This document shows positions 1 through 5,349 of a DNA stretch of 7,362 nucleotides, one piece after another. Origin of the DNA: Microcaldota archaeon (GTDB lineage: Archaea > Micrarchaeota > Micrarchaeia > Micrarchaeales > Micrarchaeaceae); contig JAJZII010000022.1 of the NCBI GenBank assembly GCA_021810685.1, positions 1-7,362 of the forward strand, written 5' to 3'. Position 1 is the stretch's first letter. Each line of letters opens with the position of its first letter. Below the pieces are notes generated by a model. It was not told the DNA's origin and did no database searches. It saw nothing but the letters and a program-made list of their open reading frames with translations. The translations under genes were made by a program, and so were the position numbers.

Positions 1-897
1 GCCGACTATGGCAACGTTCACCTCCCTGCCAGCGTTGTGTTCTATCGCGTCAGCGTATTTCCGTAGCCCATTAAGCATGTCTCTGTCGAGAGCTGCGCCA
101 TCCATCCCAAGATCCTTGAGGAGCAGTGAATCAATGCCCTGCTCAATAAAGCTCAGTGGCATGGAGTATATGTTGCCGGCGTCGTGGTCATCGAGGACCC
201 TGCTCTCATCGAGGTTCGCGAACATCGCTATCTTGCGCCTCGCACTCTTGTTCATGGGCCGCTCCGACCTGCAGAATATGAAGTCTGGCCGTATGCCATT
301 CTGCATCAGGCCCCTCAGCGCTATTTGCGTCGGTTTGGTCTTCTGCTCGCCGACGGTGGTGAGCTCCGGCACGTACGTCACGTCAACGAATACCGTCTTC
401 TGTTTCAGCGCTAGCTGCCTCATCGCCTCGACGAAATAACCATTCTCTATGTCACCCACCGTGCCTCCGACTTCTATGAGCATGATGTCGAGCTTCTCCT
501 TGGCGGCCACGCCCTCTATCTTGTCGAGTATCATTCCCACCATGTCTGGTATTATCTGGACGTCCCTGCCGAGGAAGTCACCCCTGCGCTCTTTCGTTAT
601 TATCTCGCCGAAGAGCTTGCCGCCAGTCATGGAGAAATCGGTGCTCATGTTCACGTCGAGGAATCTCTCGTAAGTGCCGAAATCCATGTCCACTTCACCC
701 TTGTCGTCGAGAACGAAGACTTCGCCGTGCCTGTAAGGGTTCATCGTGCCGCAGTCATAGTTGAGGTAGCCGTCGAACTTTAGTGGTCTGACCCTAAAGC
801 CGTACATTGAGAGTATCTTGCCTATAGAAGCAGTCACTATACCTTTTCCGAGCCCACTGAGCAGCGAGCCAACTACAACAATATATTTGGTTGGCAT
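1..897 (-). CDS. pyrG: CTP synthase, N-terminal part (cut by window edge)
   Basis: CTP synthase makes CTP from UTP, ATP and glutamine-derived ammonia in the cytosol, the last step of pyrimidine nucleotide synthesis. The 299 codons seen cover the amidoligase (synthetase) domain; the glutamine amidotransferase domain lies beyond base 1 (family length about 535). Visible family signatures are the P-loop GSLLSGLGKG (residues 10-19), GTMNPYRHGEVF, the acidic DMDFGTYERF, KERRGDFLG, EVGGTVGDIE and GEQKTKPTQ. The start ATG at 895-897 begins MPTKYIVVVG, right for the family, and lies about 23 nt below a TATA-like box, so the mRNA is probably leaderless. Several normally near-invariant stretches differ from what I remember of the family (GSLLSG for GGVVSG, FDGYLNYDCG for IDPYLNVDPG), although the P-loop lysine and the magnesium-binding acidic residues are kept. 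It is a divergent but apparently intact CTP synthase. Confidence 0.96.
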   Translation of the reverse strand, partial: MPTKYIVVVGSLLSGLGKGIVTASIGKILSMYGFRVRPLKFDGYLNYDCGTMNPYRHGEVFVLDDKGEVDMDFGTYERFLDVNMSTDFSMTGGKLFGEIITKERRGDFLGRDVQIIPDMVGMILDKIEGVAAKEKLDIMLIEVGGTVGDIENGYFVEAMRQLALKQKTVFVDVTYVPELTTVGEQKTKPTQIALRGLMQNGIRPDFIFCRSERPMNKSARRKIAMFANLDESRVLDDHDAGNIYSMPLSFIEQGIDSLLLKDLGMDGAALDRDMLNGLRKYADAIEHNAGREVNVAIVG

Positions 898-913
898 ACT
901 GGTATAGCGCGCG

Positions 914-925
914 AAATTAAATAAA
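914..925 (-). promoter_or_regulatory. TATA-like box for pyrG
   Basis: Read on the minus strand this is a TTTATTTAA-type element centred about 23 nt upstream of the pyrG ATG. That spacing puts the transcription start at or next to the start codon, the usual arrangement of a leaderless archaeal mRNA. It sits in the 90-bp divergent gap with the glycosyltransferase gene. The call rests on position and composition only. Confidence 0.5.
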
Positions 926-948
926 CCTTGTCGTGTCTTGCGTGTTGC

Positions 949-957
949 CTATAAATG
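949..957 (+). promoter_or_regulatory. TATA-like box for the glycosyltransferase-thpR unit
   Basis: CCTATAAAT lies about 34 nt before the GTG at 988. With normal archaeal spacing this gives a start site near 976-980 and a short leader that contains GGTG at 979-982. The ATG at 955 overlaps this box, which argues against that ATG as the start codon. Inferred from sequence only. Confidence 0.4.
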
Positions 958-987
958 TTAGCCTGGGAAAATAAGTGGGGTGCACTG

Positions 988-1680
988 GTGCACGGAAACG
1001 ACGAAGTGACTGTGATAATGCCTATATACAATGAGGGCAAGACAGCGTATAGCATAATAACGCGTGTCCTGGCGCAGCCTATGGTAGACAAGCTGCTAGT
1101 GGTCTACGACGAATCGTCGGACAACACCCTGGACGAGATAAAGCGCGCGATGGCCGGCGATAAGAACTCCCGCTGCACGCTCATAATGAGCGACAGGAAG
1201 ATGGGCAAAGGCCACGCAGTCAGGCAGGGTATGGCCCAAACCACGAACGGCATCGTTATAATCCAGGACGCTGATGAAGAGTACTGCCCTGAAGACTATG
1301 GGAAGCTCCTTGGCGCACTGACCGACATGCACCCCGTGTTCGGCAGCAGGCCAAGGAATGAGGGCAAGCGGTACCTCATGGGCGTTCTCGCGACAAGGGT
1401 GCATACGGTGGTCTTCAACGTGCTCTACAGTCAATCGATACACGACATGAACGCGGCGTACAAAATCTTCAAGGTGTCTATGTTGAAGGGCCGCGGGCTC
1501 AGGCAGGAGGGCTGGCAGATGGACCCTGAGATAGCCATTGTGCTGGCCAAGAACGGCTACAAGATTGTGAGCGTCGACATACGCTACAAGGGCAGAACAT
1601 TCGAAGAGGGCAAGAAGATAAGTGCCAAGGACGGCATAGCCATCCTCATGTACATCATAAGGCAGAGGTTTACGAAGTGA
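988..1680 (+). CDS. Family 2 glycosyltransferase (dolichyl-phosphate sugar synthase-like)
   Basis: This is a GT-A fold, nucleotide-sugar-dependent glycosyltransferase of family 2. The best match to its motifs is the polyprenyl-phosphate hexose synthase group, which loads a sugar onto a lipid carrier at the cytoplasmic membrane face. Counting from the GTG at 988 (230 residues), it shows VTVIMPIYNEG near residue 7-17, VVYDESSDNT near 38-47, GKGHAVRQG near 73-81, the metal-binding DAD at 94-96, an HDMNAAYKIF segment, and a C-terminal YKGRTFEEGKKIS stretch. No membrane segment is visible, so it would be a soluble or peripheral protein. I prefer the GTG because it has GGTG five nt upstream and a TATA box at the right distance; the in-frame ATG at 955 would add 11 residues. 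The acceptor and donor sugar cannot be read from the sequence. Its stop overlaps the thpR start, so the two are co-translated. Confidence 0.85.
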   Translation: MHGNDEVTVIMPIYNEGKTAYSIITRVLAQPMVDKLLVVYDESSDNTLDEIKRAMAGDKNSRCTLIMSDRKMGKGHAVRQGMAQTTNGIVIIQDADEEYCPEDYGKLLGALTDMHPVFGSRPRNEGKRYLMGVLATRVHTVVFNVLYSQSIHDMNAAYKIFKVSMLKGRGLRQEGWQMDPEIAIVLAKNGYKIVSVDIRYKGRTFEEGKKISAKDGIAILMYIIRQRFTK

Positions 1681-2291
1681 ATTCAGTTAGCAATATGGGA
1701 ACTGATAGCGCGCAGGAGCGCATCCGCGCCTTCGTGTGTGTGGAGCTTCCAAGGGCCGCAGTGGCTGCGATAGCCTTACAGGCGAAGTCGCTTGCCGTGC
1801 TGGGCATGAGCCCAGTCCGCGAGGCCAACATGCACATAACACTGGCGTTCCTAGGTTACGTGAAGGCATCGTCTGTGCCATATATCGAGCACGTAATGAG
1901 CTGCATTGAGCGCGCCCCATTCAAGATAAGCATCGGTGCGCCAAGCACCTTCGGCAGCGGTTCGCCCCGTGTCATATTCCTGGGGGTGGAGGATGGTGCA
2001 ACGGAGCTCTCCGAGCTTCACTCGAAGCTGTACGCGGGCCTTGAACGCCTTGGCATCCACGATGAGTCAAGGCCTTTCGTGCCGCACCTGACTCTGGCGA
2101 GGGTCCATGGCTTGCTGAGCGACGATGCCAGCGCAAGGACGCACTCTGCACTGGCCGGCGGGCGCTACGAGTTCATCTGCAACGGCATCTCCCTCATGCA
2201 GAGCATACTCGGCGAAGGCGCTCCAGTGCACAAGGAGCTCTTCTTCAGGCCTTTCCCTGGCCCAGCACCCTCTGGAACTGGTCCATCGTGA
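1677..2291 (+). CDS. thpR: RNA 2',3'-cyclic phosphodiesterase / 2'-5' RNA ligase family protein ThpR
   Basis: A 204-residue member of the 2H phosphoesterase superfamily. Enzymes of this group open 2',3'-cyclic phosphates on RNA ends and can join tRNA halves through a 2'-5' bond in vitro; the physiological role in archaea is unsettled. Both catalytic HxTx motifs are present: HITL at residues 53-56 and HLTL at 137-140, with the family start RAFVCVELP at 17-25. The GTG start overlaps the stop of the upstream glycosyltransferase (GTGA), and GAGGT at 1665-1669 gives a ribosome-binding site seven nt away; an ATG at 1695 is the alternative. The last roughly 12 residues (proline/glycine/serine rich) extend past the normal fold and lie in the 47-bp tail-to-tail overlap with the next gene, so they are probably non-functional read-out. 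Confidence 0.92.
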   Translation: MNSVSNMGTDSAQERIRAFVCVELPRAAVAAIALQAKSLAVLGMSPVREANMHITLAFLGYVKASSVPYIEHVMSCIERAPFKISIGAPSTFGSGSPRVIFLGVEDGATELSELHSKLYAGLERLGIHDESRPFVPHLTLARVHGLLSDDASARTHSALAGGRYEFICNGISLMQSILGEGAPVHKELFFRPFPGPAPSGTGPS

Positions 2292-2841
2292 GCCTGCTCT
2301 TGAGTTCCCCTGGCTTGTAAAGTCTGTCGTCAACCAGGATATTGAAGCTCATACCCACCTTCGCGTCGACCGTTATGTGGCGCGTATCGGCGCCGAAGAG
2401 GTCGACCTCGAACACCTTGATCTTCTCCCTACCTAAGAAACCGAGCACCTGTTCGAGCTCTGCAGTGCTTTCGCCGTTCTGGAGCCCTATTATTCTGGCC
2501 TCGAAGTTCGGCCTGCGTATGGAACGTGCGAACCTCACGAGCCCTGGTTCCAGCTTCTTCGCGTTGCCGTAGACCCTGGCGCACGCCAAGGCGCTGGTGT
2601 TGACGTCGTATATGCTAAGAAGCAGGTCGTAAGTAATGTCCCTTGCCGCTATATAGCGCATGGAGGAATCGTTCTCATATCTGGTCGCCTTGAGGTCTCC
2701 AACTTTCAGGTAAGCCACGTTGCCATATTCCTCTACCTTCGAGCGCGAGACGTGCGGCCGCTTCTTAAATTCCAGTGCATACTGGTCGGTGCCCAGGGTT
2801 CCGCCCTTCAGCGCCTCAGCGAGCATTCCCTCAAAGCTCAT
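2245..2841 (-). CDS. Conserved-looking protein of unknown function, 198 aa
   Basis: I do not recognise this protein. It is 198 residues, soluble and mixed-charge, with no signal peptide, membrane segment or cysteine pair that suggests a metal site. The C-terminal half alternates hydrophobic strands and polar turns (EARIIGLQNGE, then IKVFEVDLFG, then HITVDAKVGMSFNILVDD), as expected of an alpha/beta domain; the N-terminal half is basic and charged. It is credible as a gene because it fills its strand without interruption, has a strong TATA box and a purine-rich AAGGAG before the ATG, and its codon use matches its neighbours. It converges on thpR with a 47-bp overlap and diverges from rpo3, so it appears to be a single-gene transcript. 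An alternative start is the second methionine (residue 6). Confidence 0.75.
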   Translation of the reverse strand: MSFEGMLAEALKGGTLGTDQYALEFKKRPHVSRSKVEEYGNVAYLKVGDLKATRYENDSSMRYIAARDITYDLLLSIYDVNTSALACARVYGNAKKLEPGLVRFARSIRRPNFEARIIGLQNGESTAELEQVLGFLGREKIKVFEVDLFGADTRHITVDAKVGMSFNILVDDRLYKPGELKSRLTMDQFQRVLGQGKA

Positions 2842-2847
2842 CTCCTT
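2842..2847 (-). promoter_or_regulatory. Purine-rich ribosome-binding region of the unknown gene
   Basis: On the minus strand AAGGAG directly abuts the ATG, inside a longer purine run with GAGGGG about eight nt further up. The abutting copy is too close for normal Shine-Dalgarno use, so either the upstream GAGGGG is used or translation starts at the methionine five codons downstream. Confidence 0.35.
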
Positions 2848-2874
2848 CCCCTCAACTTCCCCTTCAACCTTACC

Positions 2875-2886
2875 TTTATAAATATT
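2875..2886 (-). promoter_or_regulatory. TATA box for the unknown gene
   Basis: An all-A/T element (minus strand AATATTTATAAA) centred about 39 nt before the ATG. Normal archaeal spacing gives a leader of roughly 13-17 nt, enough to hold the purine-rich ribosome-binding region. It is one of the best TATA matches in the window. Confidence 0.55.
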
Positions 2887-2942
2887 GTTGTGCCTAATCT
2901 ATACTTGCTGATTGTCAGCGATCAGTCCTATTGTGCTGCACA

Positions 2943-2953
2943 TTTATTAATAT
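2943..2953 (+). promoter_or_regulatory. TATA-like box for the rpo3-ribosomal protein cluster
   Basis: TTTATTAATAT lies about 50 nt upstream of the rpo3 ATG and is the only strong A/T-rich element on this side of the 157-bp divergent gap. It predicts a leader of about 24-29 nt ending in GTGA just before the ATG. The same gap holds a weak 5-bp inverted repeat (CTGAT at 2908-2912, ATCAG at 2921-2925) that could be a regulator site but may be chance. Confidence 0.45.
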
Positions 2954-2998
2954 GCTATGAAGCGAGTGTAGCTGTCGTCTGCAAGAACAAGTGACTCT

Positions 2999-3571
2999 AT
3001 GGAGATCGAGACTCTAGAGGAAAACGCCAAAGCGCTGAGGTTCAGGCTCAAGGGAGCGAGCGCAGGCTATGCGAACGCGCTCAGGCGCTCCGCGATAAAT
3101 GGCGTAGACACATTCGCAATAGACACCGTGACCGTGTACGAGAACACCAGTGCCATGTTCGACGAGTACATAGCGCACAGGATTGGTCTGGTTCCAATAA
3201 AGACGCCGTCGAAGGGCTACACGGCCTCAGACGAGATACTGTTCTCGCTGGACGCCACGGGCCCAGTCACTGTATACTCAAAAGACCTGGAGAGCCGCGA
3301 CAAGGAGGTGATGGTTGCGGTGCCAGGCATACCTATAATGAAACTCGGCAAGGAGCAGAAGCTCAGGCTCGAGGGAAAGGCCAGGATGGCTACGGCGCTC
3401 GGGCATGCAAAGTTCCAGCCTGGACTCATCACATTCGAGGAGAACAATGGTAATTACGACTTCAGTGTCGAGACGTTCGGCCAGATGCCACCCAGAGAAA
3501 TAGTTAATAAGGCTTGCGAGGCAATTAAGGAGCAGATAAAGGATGTTGCCAAATTCGCCAAGAAGCTTTAA
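2999..3571 (+). CDS. rpo3: DNA-directed RNA polymerase subunit D (Rpo3), short form without Fe-S domain
   Basis: Rpo3 is the archaeal counterpart of bacterial alpha and eukaryotic RPB3; with subunits L, N and P it forms the platform on which RNA polymerase assembles. At 190 residues it has the dimerisation fold (NALRRSAINGVDTFAIDTVTVYENTS, residues about 26-51), EYIAHRIGLVPI at 57-67, GPVTVYSKDL near 88-97, PGIPIMKLGKEQKLRLEGKAR at about 109-129 and HAKFQPG at 136-142. Many archaeal D subunits are about 260 residues and carry a ferredoxin-like 4Fe-4S domain; here there is no cysteine cluster and the protein passes directly from one half of the insertion to the next, so that domain is absent. 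The ATG has GTGA four nt upstream. It leads the cluster, ending one nt before tRNA-Leu. Confidence 0.97.
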   Translation: MEIETLEENAKALRFRLKGASAGYANALRRSAINGVDTFAIDTVTVYENTSAMFDEYIAHRIGLVPIKTPSKGYTASDEILFSLDATGPVTVYSKDLESRDKEVMVAVPGIPIMKLGKEQKLRLEGKARMATALGHAKFQPGLITFEENNGNYDFSVETFGQMPPREIVNKACEAIKEQIKDVAKFAKKL

Positions 3572-3572
3572 G

Positions 3573-3690
3573 GCGGGGGTGGCAGAGCATGGCCAAATGC
3601 GCAGGACTGAGGATCGTAATTTTTAGCGAAATTATGTTTGGAACTCCTGTGTCTTTAGAGGCTGCGTGGGTTCAAATCCCATCCCCCGCA
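3573..3690 (+). tRNA. tRNA-Leu (anticodon GAG), intron-containing
   Basis: It folds as a class II tRNA. The acceptor stem GCGGGGG (3573-3579) pairs perfectly with CCCCCGC (3683-3689), with discriminator A at 3690. The D stem is GCA/TGC (3582-3584 with 3598-3600), and the anticodon stem CAGGA (3602-3606) pairs with TCCTG (3645-3649). The anticodon is GAG (3609-3611), reading CUC/CUU leucine codons. The 4-bp long variable arm (3651-3654 with 3659-3662) is diagnostic for Leu/Ser-type tRNAs. The T stem is GTGGG/CCCAT around loop TTCAAAT (3671-3677). A 31-nt intron splits the anticodon loop, leaving 87 nt after splicing. CCA is not encoded and must be added. The gene starts one nt after the rpo3 stop and ends 14 nt before the L18e start; no promoter of its own is visible. 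Confidence 0.95.
3613..3643 (+). other. 31-nt BHB intron in tRNA-Leu at canonical position 37/38
   Basis: The anticodon-loop bases CTGA (3607-3610) pair with TTGG (3638-3641) to make the 4-bp central helix. The 3-nt bulges are GGA (3611-3613) and AAC (3642-3644). An outer hairpin follows (CGTAATTT, 3615-3622, with AAATTATG, 3629-3636; one G-U pair). Cutting after the second base of each bulge removes 3613-3643. One U-U mismatch lies between the 5' bulge and the outer hairpin, and the spliced loop would have C at position 38, so borders could shift by one base. Confidence 0.88.
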
Positions 3691-3695
3691 TAATT

Positions 3696-3700
3696 GTGAT
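3696..3700 (+). promoter_or_regulatory. Ribosome-binding site of L18e
   Basis: GTGAT, complementary to the archaeal 16S rRNA tail, lies four nt before the ATG at 3705 and inside the 14-nt stretch left after tRNA-Leu. It supports that ATG over the in-frame GTG codons at 3696 and 3666. Confidence 0.45.
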
Positions 3701-3704
3701 AAGC

Positions 3705-4055
3705 ATGGAAGGAAATACGGAGAGGAACGATGTAAAGGCCTGGCTGGCCGCGCTGGAGAAGGCGCAGCACAGCGACAAGCGCGCGAAGCTTTGGAAGAGG
3801 CTCCACAAGCTCGCCTCAAAGCCGACGCGCCAGCGTGTCGAGGTAGACCTATATAAGATAGACCGGCACAGTGTTGAGAATGACAACGTCATAGTGCCGG
3901 GCAAGGTTCTCTCCGCCGGTAGCCTGGGACACGCGGTGAGCATCTCCGCAATAGCATTCTCCGAGAAGGCCCTTGCAGGCATAGAGGGTTCGAACGGCAA
4001 GGTCGTGCCCATCGAGGAGATGATGAAGCGCGAGAAGATAAACATCATAATATGA
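3705..4055 (+). CDS. rpl18e: 50S ribosomal protein L18e
   Basis: L18e is a large-subunit ribosomal protein found in archaea and eukaryotes, related in fold to bacterial L15. The 116-residue product has the expected features: an N-terminal helix region (VKAWLAALEKA), a basic LWKRLHKLASKPTRQRVEVDLYKI segment (split here at residues about 29-52), NVIVPGKVLSAGSLGHAVSI and a C-terminal MMKREKINIII. Family members are about 115-125 residues, so it is complete. I start it at the ATG at 3705; the reading frame is open back to a GTG at 3666, but that lies inside the tRNA-Leu T arm. It is followed immediately by L13, as in many archaeal genomes, so the two are probably translated from one mRNA. Confidence 0.96.
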   Translation: MEGNTERNDVKAWLAALEKAQHSDKRAKLWKRLHKLASKPTRQRVEVDLYKIDRHSVENDNVIVPGKVLSAGSLGHAVSISAIAFSEKALAGIEGSNGKVVPIEEMMKREKINIII

Positions 4056-4064
4056 GTGCTTAAG

Positions 4065-4544
4065 ATGGAGAGGAAAGCTGACAATAAAGGTAAAGACGCG
4101 AAGACCGTGCAGTACGACGTCTATGATGCAGAGGGCAAGGTCCTCGGCAGGCTGGCCAGTACTGTGGCGAAACAGCTTTCACAAGGCAGGACAGTGGCAG
4201 TGGTCAATGCCTCAAAGGCCGTGATAAGCGGCAATGGCAACGTCATAGCCGCACGCTATAAGATAAGACTGAACCTGAAGGAGAGCGAGAATCCAGAGCA
4301 CTCACCGTACTGGTCAAGGCGCCCAGACATGCTGGTCAAGCGCATAATACGCGGCATGCTGCCGTACAGGCACCCCAAGGGCAAGGCGGCGTACAGGCGC
4401 CTCCGCGTCTTCATGGGTGTGCCCGACGAGCTCAAGGCATCGAAGCCGATAGAGCTAAATATGAAAGACCCTAACCGTATCTACACTGGCTATATAACGG
4501 TCGCCGAGCTTTCAAATCTGCTGGGCTACAGGGTTAAGGAGTGA
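4065..4544 (+). CDS. rpl13: 50S ribosomal protein L13 (uL13)
   Basis: A universal large-subunit protein that binds 23S rRNA early in assembly. In 159 residues it shows YDVYDAEGKVLGRLAS near the N-terminus, VAVVNASKAVISGN, SPYWSRRPDMLVKRIIRGMLP and HPKGKAAYRRLRVFMGVP, all strong archaeal L13 features, and a C-terminal extension typical of archaea/eukaryotes. The ATG at 4065 has GAGTG six nt upstream; a GTG at 4056, immediately after the L18e stop, would add only three residues (MLK). The stop TGA lies in the GTGATG junction with S9, so L18e, L13 and S9 are packed with almost no spacer, consistent with coupled translation. Confidence 0.96.
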   Translation: MERKADNKGKDAKTVQYDVYDAEGKVLGRLASTVAKQLSQGRTVAVVNASKAVISGNGNVIAARYKIRLNLKESENPEHSPYWSRRPDMLVKRIIRGMLPYRHPKGKAAYRRLRVFMGVPDELKASKPIELNMKDPNRIYTGYITVAELSNLLGYRVKE

Positions 4545-4545
4545 T
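4538..4545 (+). promoter_or_regulatory. Strong Shine-Dalgarno of rps9, overlapping the L13 stop
   Basis: GGAGTGAT is close to the archaeal consensus GGAGGTGAT and ends four nt before the ATG at 4550. The L13 stop codon TGA is inside it. It decides the S9 start against the ATG at 4544 and the GTG at 4541. Confidence 0.6.
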
Positions 4546-4549
4546 GTTC

Positions 4550-5089
4550 ATGGCTGAAGCTGCAATAACAACCGAGGTGCAGAACGCGCCAGCGGGACAG
4601 CATAAGGAAGAGCCGAAGGAGCTGCAGGCCAAGCCCACGAAGGCAAAGAGGGCCACCCCGAAGAAGCGCGCGAAGAAGCAGGAGCGCACTGTCTTCGCGA
4701 TGAGCAAGCGCAAGGAGAGCGTTGCGAGGGCCTCTGGCACGAAGGGCACAGGGATAGTTAGGATCAACAGCGCACTGGTAAGCACGATAAAGCCCAGGGA
4801 GTTGCAGATGCTCATGCTCAGGCCTCTGCACATATCTCCGATGACTACGGAGCTCGCTGGTAGCATAGACATAAGCGTCAGCGTGCACGGAGGCGGCAAG
4901 AGCGCGCAGGCGCAGGCCGTAAGCGGCGCAATAGCGCGCGTCATAGCCGGCTTCTCAGATGGCGACACTCTCAAGAAAGAGTACATGCGCTACGACCGCA
5001 GCCTCATAATCGACGACTCGAGGCGCGTCGAGCCCAAGAAATTCCTGGGCAGGAAGGCAAGAGCGCGCAACCAGACCTCGTACAGATGA
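4550..5089 (+). CDS. rps9: 30S ribosomal protein S9 (uS9) with N-terminal basic extension
   Basis: uS9 sits in the head of the small subunit; its C-terminal tail reaches toward the P-site tRNA. The core (residues about 48-179) has SKRKESVARA, GTGIVRINS, the glycine-rich HGGGKSAQAQAVSGAIAR, KKEYMRYDRSL and DDSRRVEPKKFLGRKARARNQTSYR (split near residue 160), ending in the conserved tyrosine-arginine. The protein is 179 residues against about 130-145 for most archaeal S9. The excess is a roughly 47-residue, alanine/lysine/glutamate-rich, probably disordered extension. The ATG at 4550 is chosen for its good Shine-Dalgarno. The extension is in frame with no internal start before the core apart from Met-51, so it seems real. 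It is followed 21 nt later by rpo10. Confidence 0.96.
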   Translation: MAEAAITTEVQNAPAGQHKEEPKELQAKPTKAKRATPKKRAKKQERTVFAMSKRKESVARASGTKGTGIVRINSALVSTIKPRELQMLMLRPLHISPMTTELAGSIDISVSVHGGGKSAQAQAVSGAIARVIAGFSDGDTLKKEYMRYDRSLIIDDSRRVEPKKFLGRKARARNQTSYR

Positions 5090-5099
5090 CGTTCAAAAT

Positions 5100-5103
5100 G
5101 GTG
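5100..5103 (+). promoter_or_regulatory. GGTG ribosome-binding site of rpo10
   Basis: GGTG sits exactly seven nt before the ATG at 5111. The same motif and spacing recur before S2 (5441-5444) and the pilin-like gene (7042-7045), which suggests GGTG at -7 is a usual Shine-Dalgarno core in this genome. Confidence 0.45.
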
Positions 5104-5110
5104 CATTGAA

Positions 5111-5311
5111 ATGATGATGCCTGTCAGGTGCTTCACGTGCGGCGCAGTAGTCGCAGACAAGTGGGAGGAGTACGACAAGCGCGTGAACGCGGACCACGAG
5201 GAACCAGGCAAGGTCCTCGATGACATGGGAGTTAAGCGCTACTGCTGCAGGCGCATGTTCATAAGCAACGTCGAGCTCATCGACGAGTTCATAGATTTGA
5301 GCAGAAAATGA
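5111..5311 (+). CDS. rpo10: DNA-directed RNA polymerase subunit N (Rpo10)
   Basis: Rpo10 (RPB10 in eukaryotes) is a small zinc-binding subunit that clamps the D-L platform of RNA polymerase. The 66-residue product has the full family signature: PVRCFTCG at residues 4-11 with Cys7 and Cys10, and RYCCRRMF at 43-50 with Cys45 and Cys46. These form the atypical CX2C...CC zinc site. Three ATGs run in tandem; the first is used here because it matches the usual family N-terminus of three residues before PVRCF and has GGTG seven nt upstream. It lies between S9 and tRNA-Pro. The often adjacent rpoK is not found. Confidence 0.97.
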   Translation: MMMPVRCFTCGAVVADKWEEYDKRVNADHEEPGKVLDDMGVKRYCCRRMFISNVELIDEFIDLSRK

Positions 5312-5349
5312 TTTGATTGTCGAATGTTGTGCGTAAGCGGATATTACAT

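Noticed and set aside
8..673. Open frames on the plus strand in 8-439 and 449-673
   Set aside because: They are antisense to a clear CTP synthase reading frame and have no recognisable product; serine/leucine-rich composition is typical of shadow frames.
2908..2925. CTGAT/ATCAG inverted repeat upstream of rpo3 as an operator
   Set aside because: Only 5 bp, with an 8-nt loop; expected by chance and not tied to a known regulator. Mentioned only as context.
3666..3704. Longer L18e starting at GTG 3666 (MGSNPIPRIIVIS...)
   Set aside because: That segment is the T arm and acceptor stem of tRNA-Leu; the ATG at 3705 gives the normal family N-terminus.
4534..4986. A 150-codon minus-strand frame inside rps9, and similar ones opposite L18e (3632-4084) and S2 (5574-6020)
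   Set aside because: They are shadows of highly conserved ribosomal protein genes, with no promoter or ribosome-binding site.
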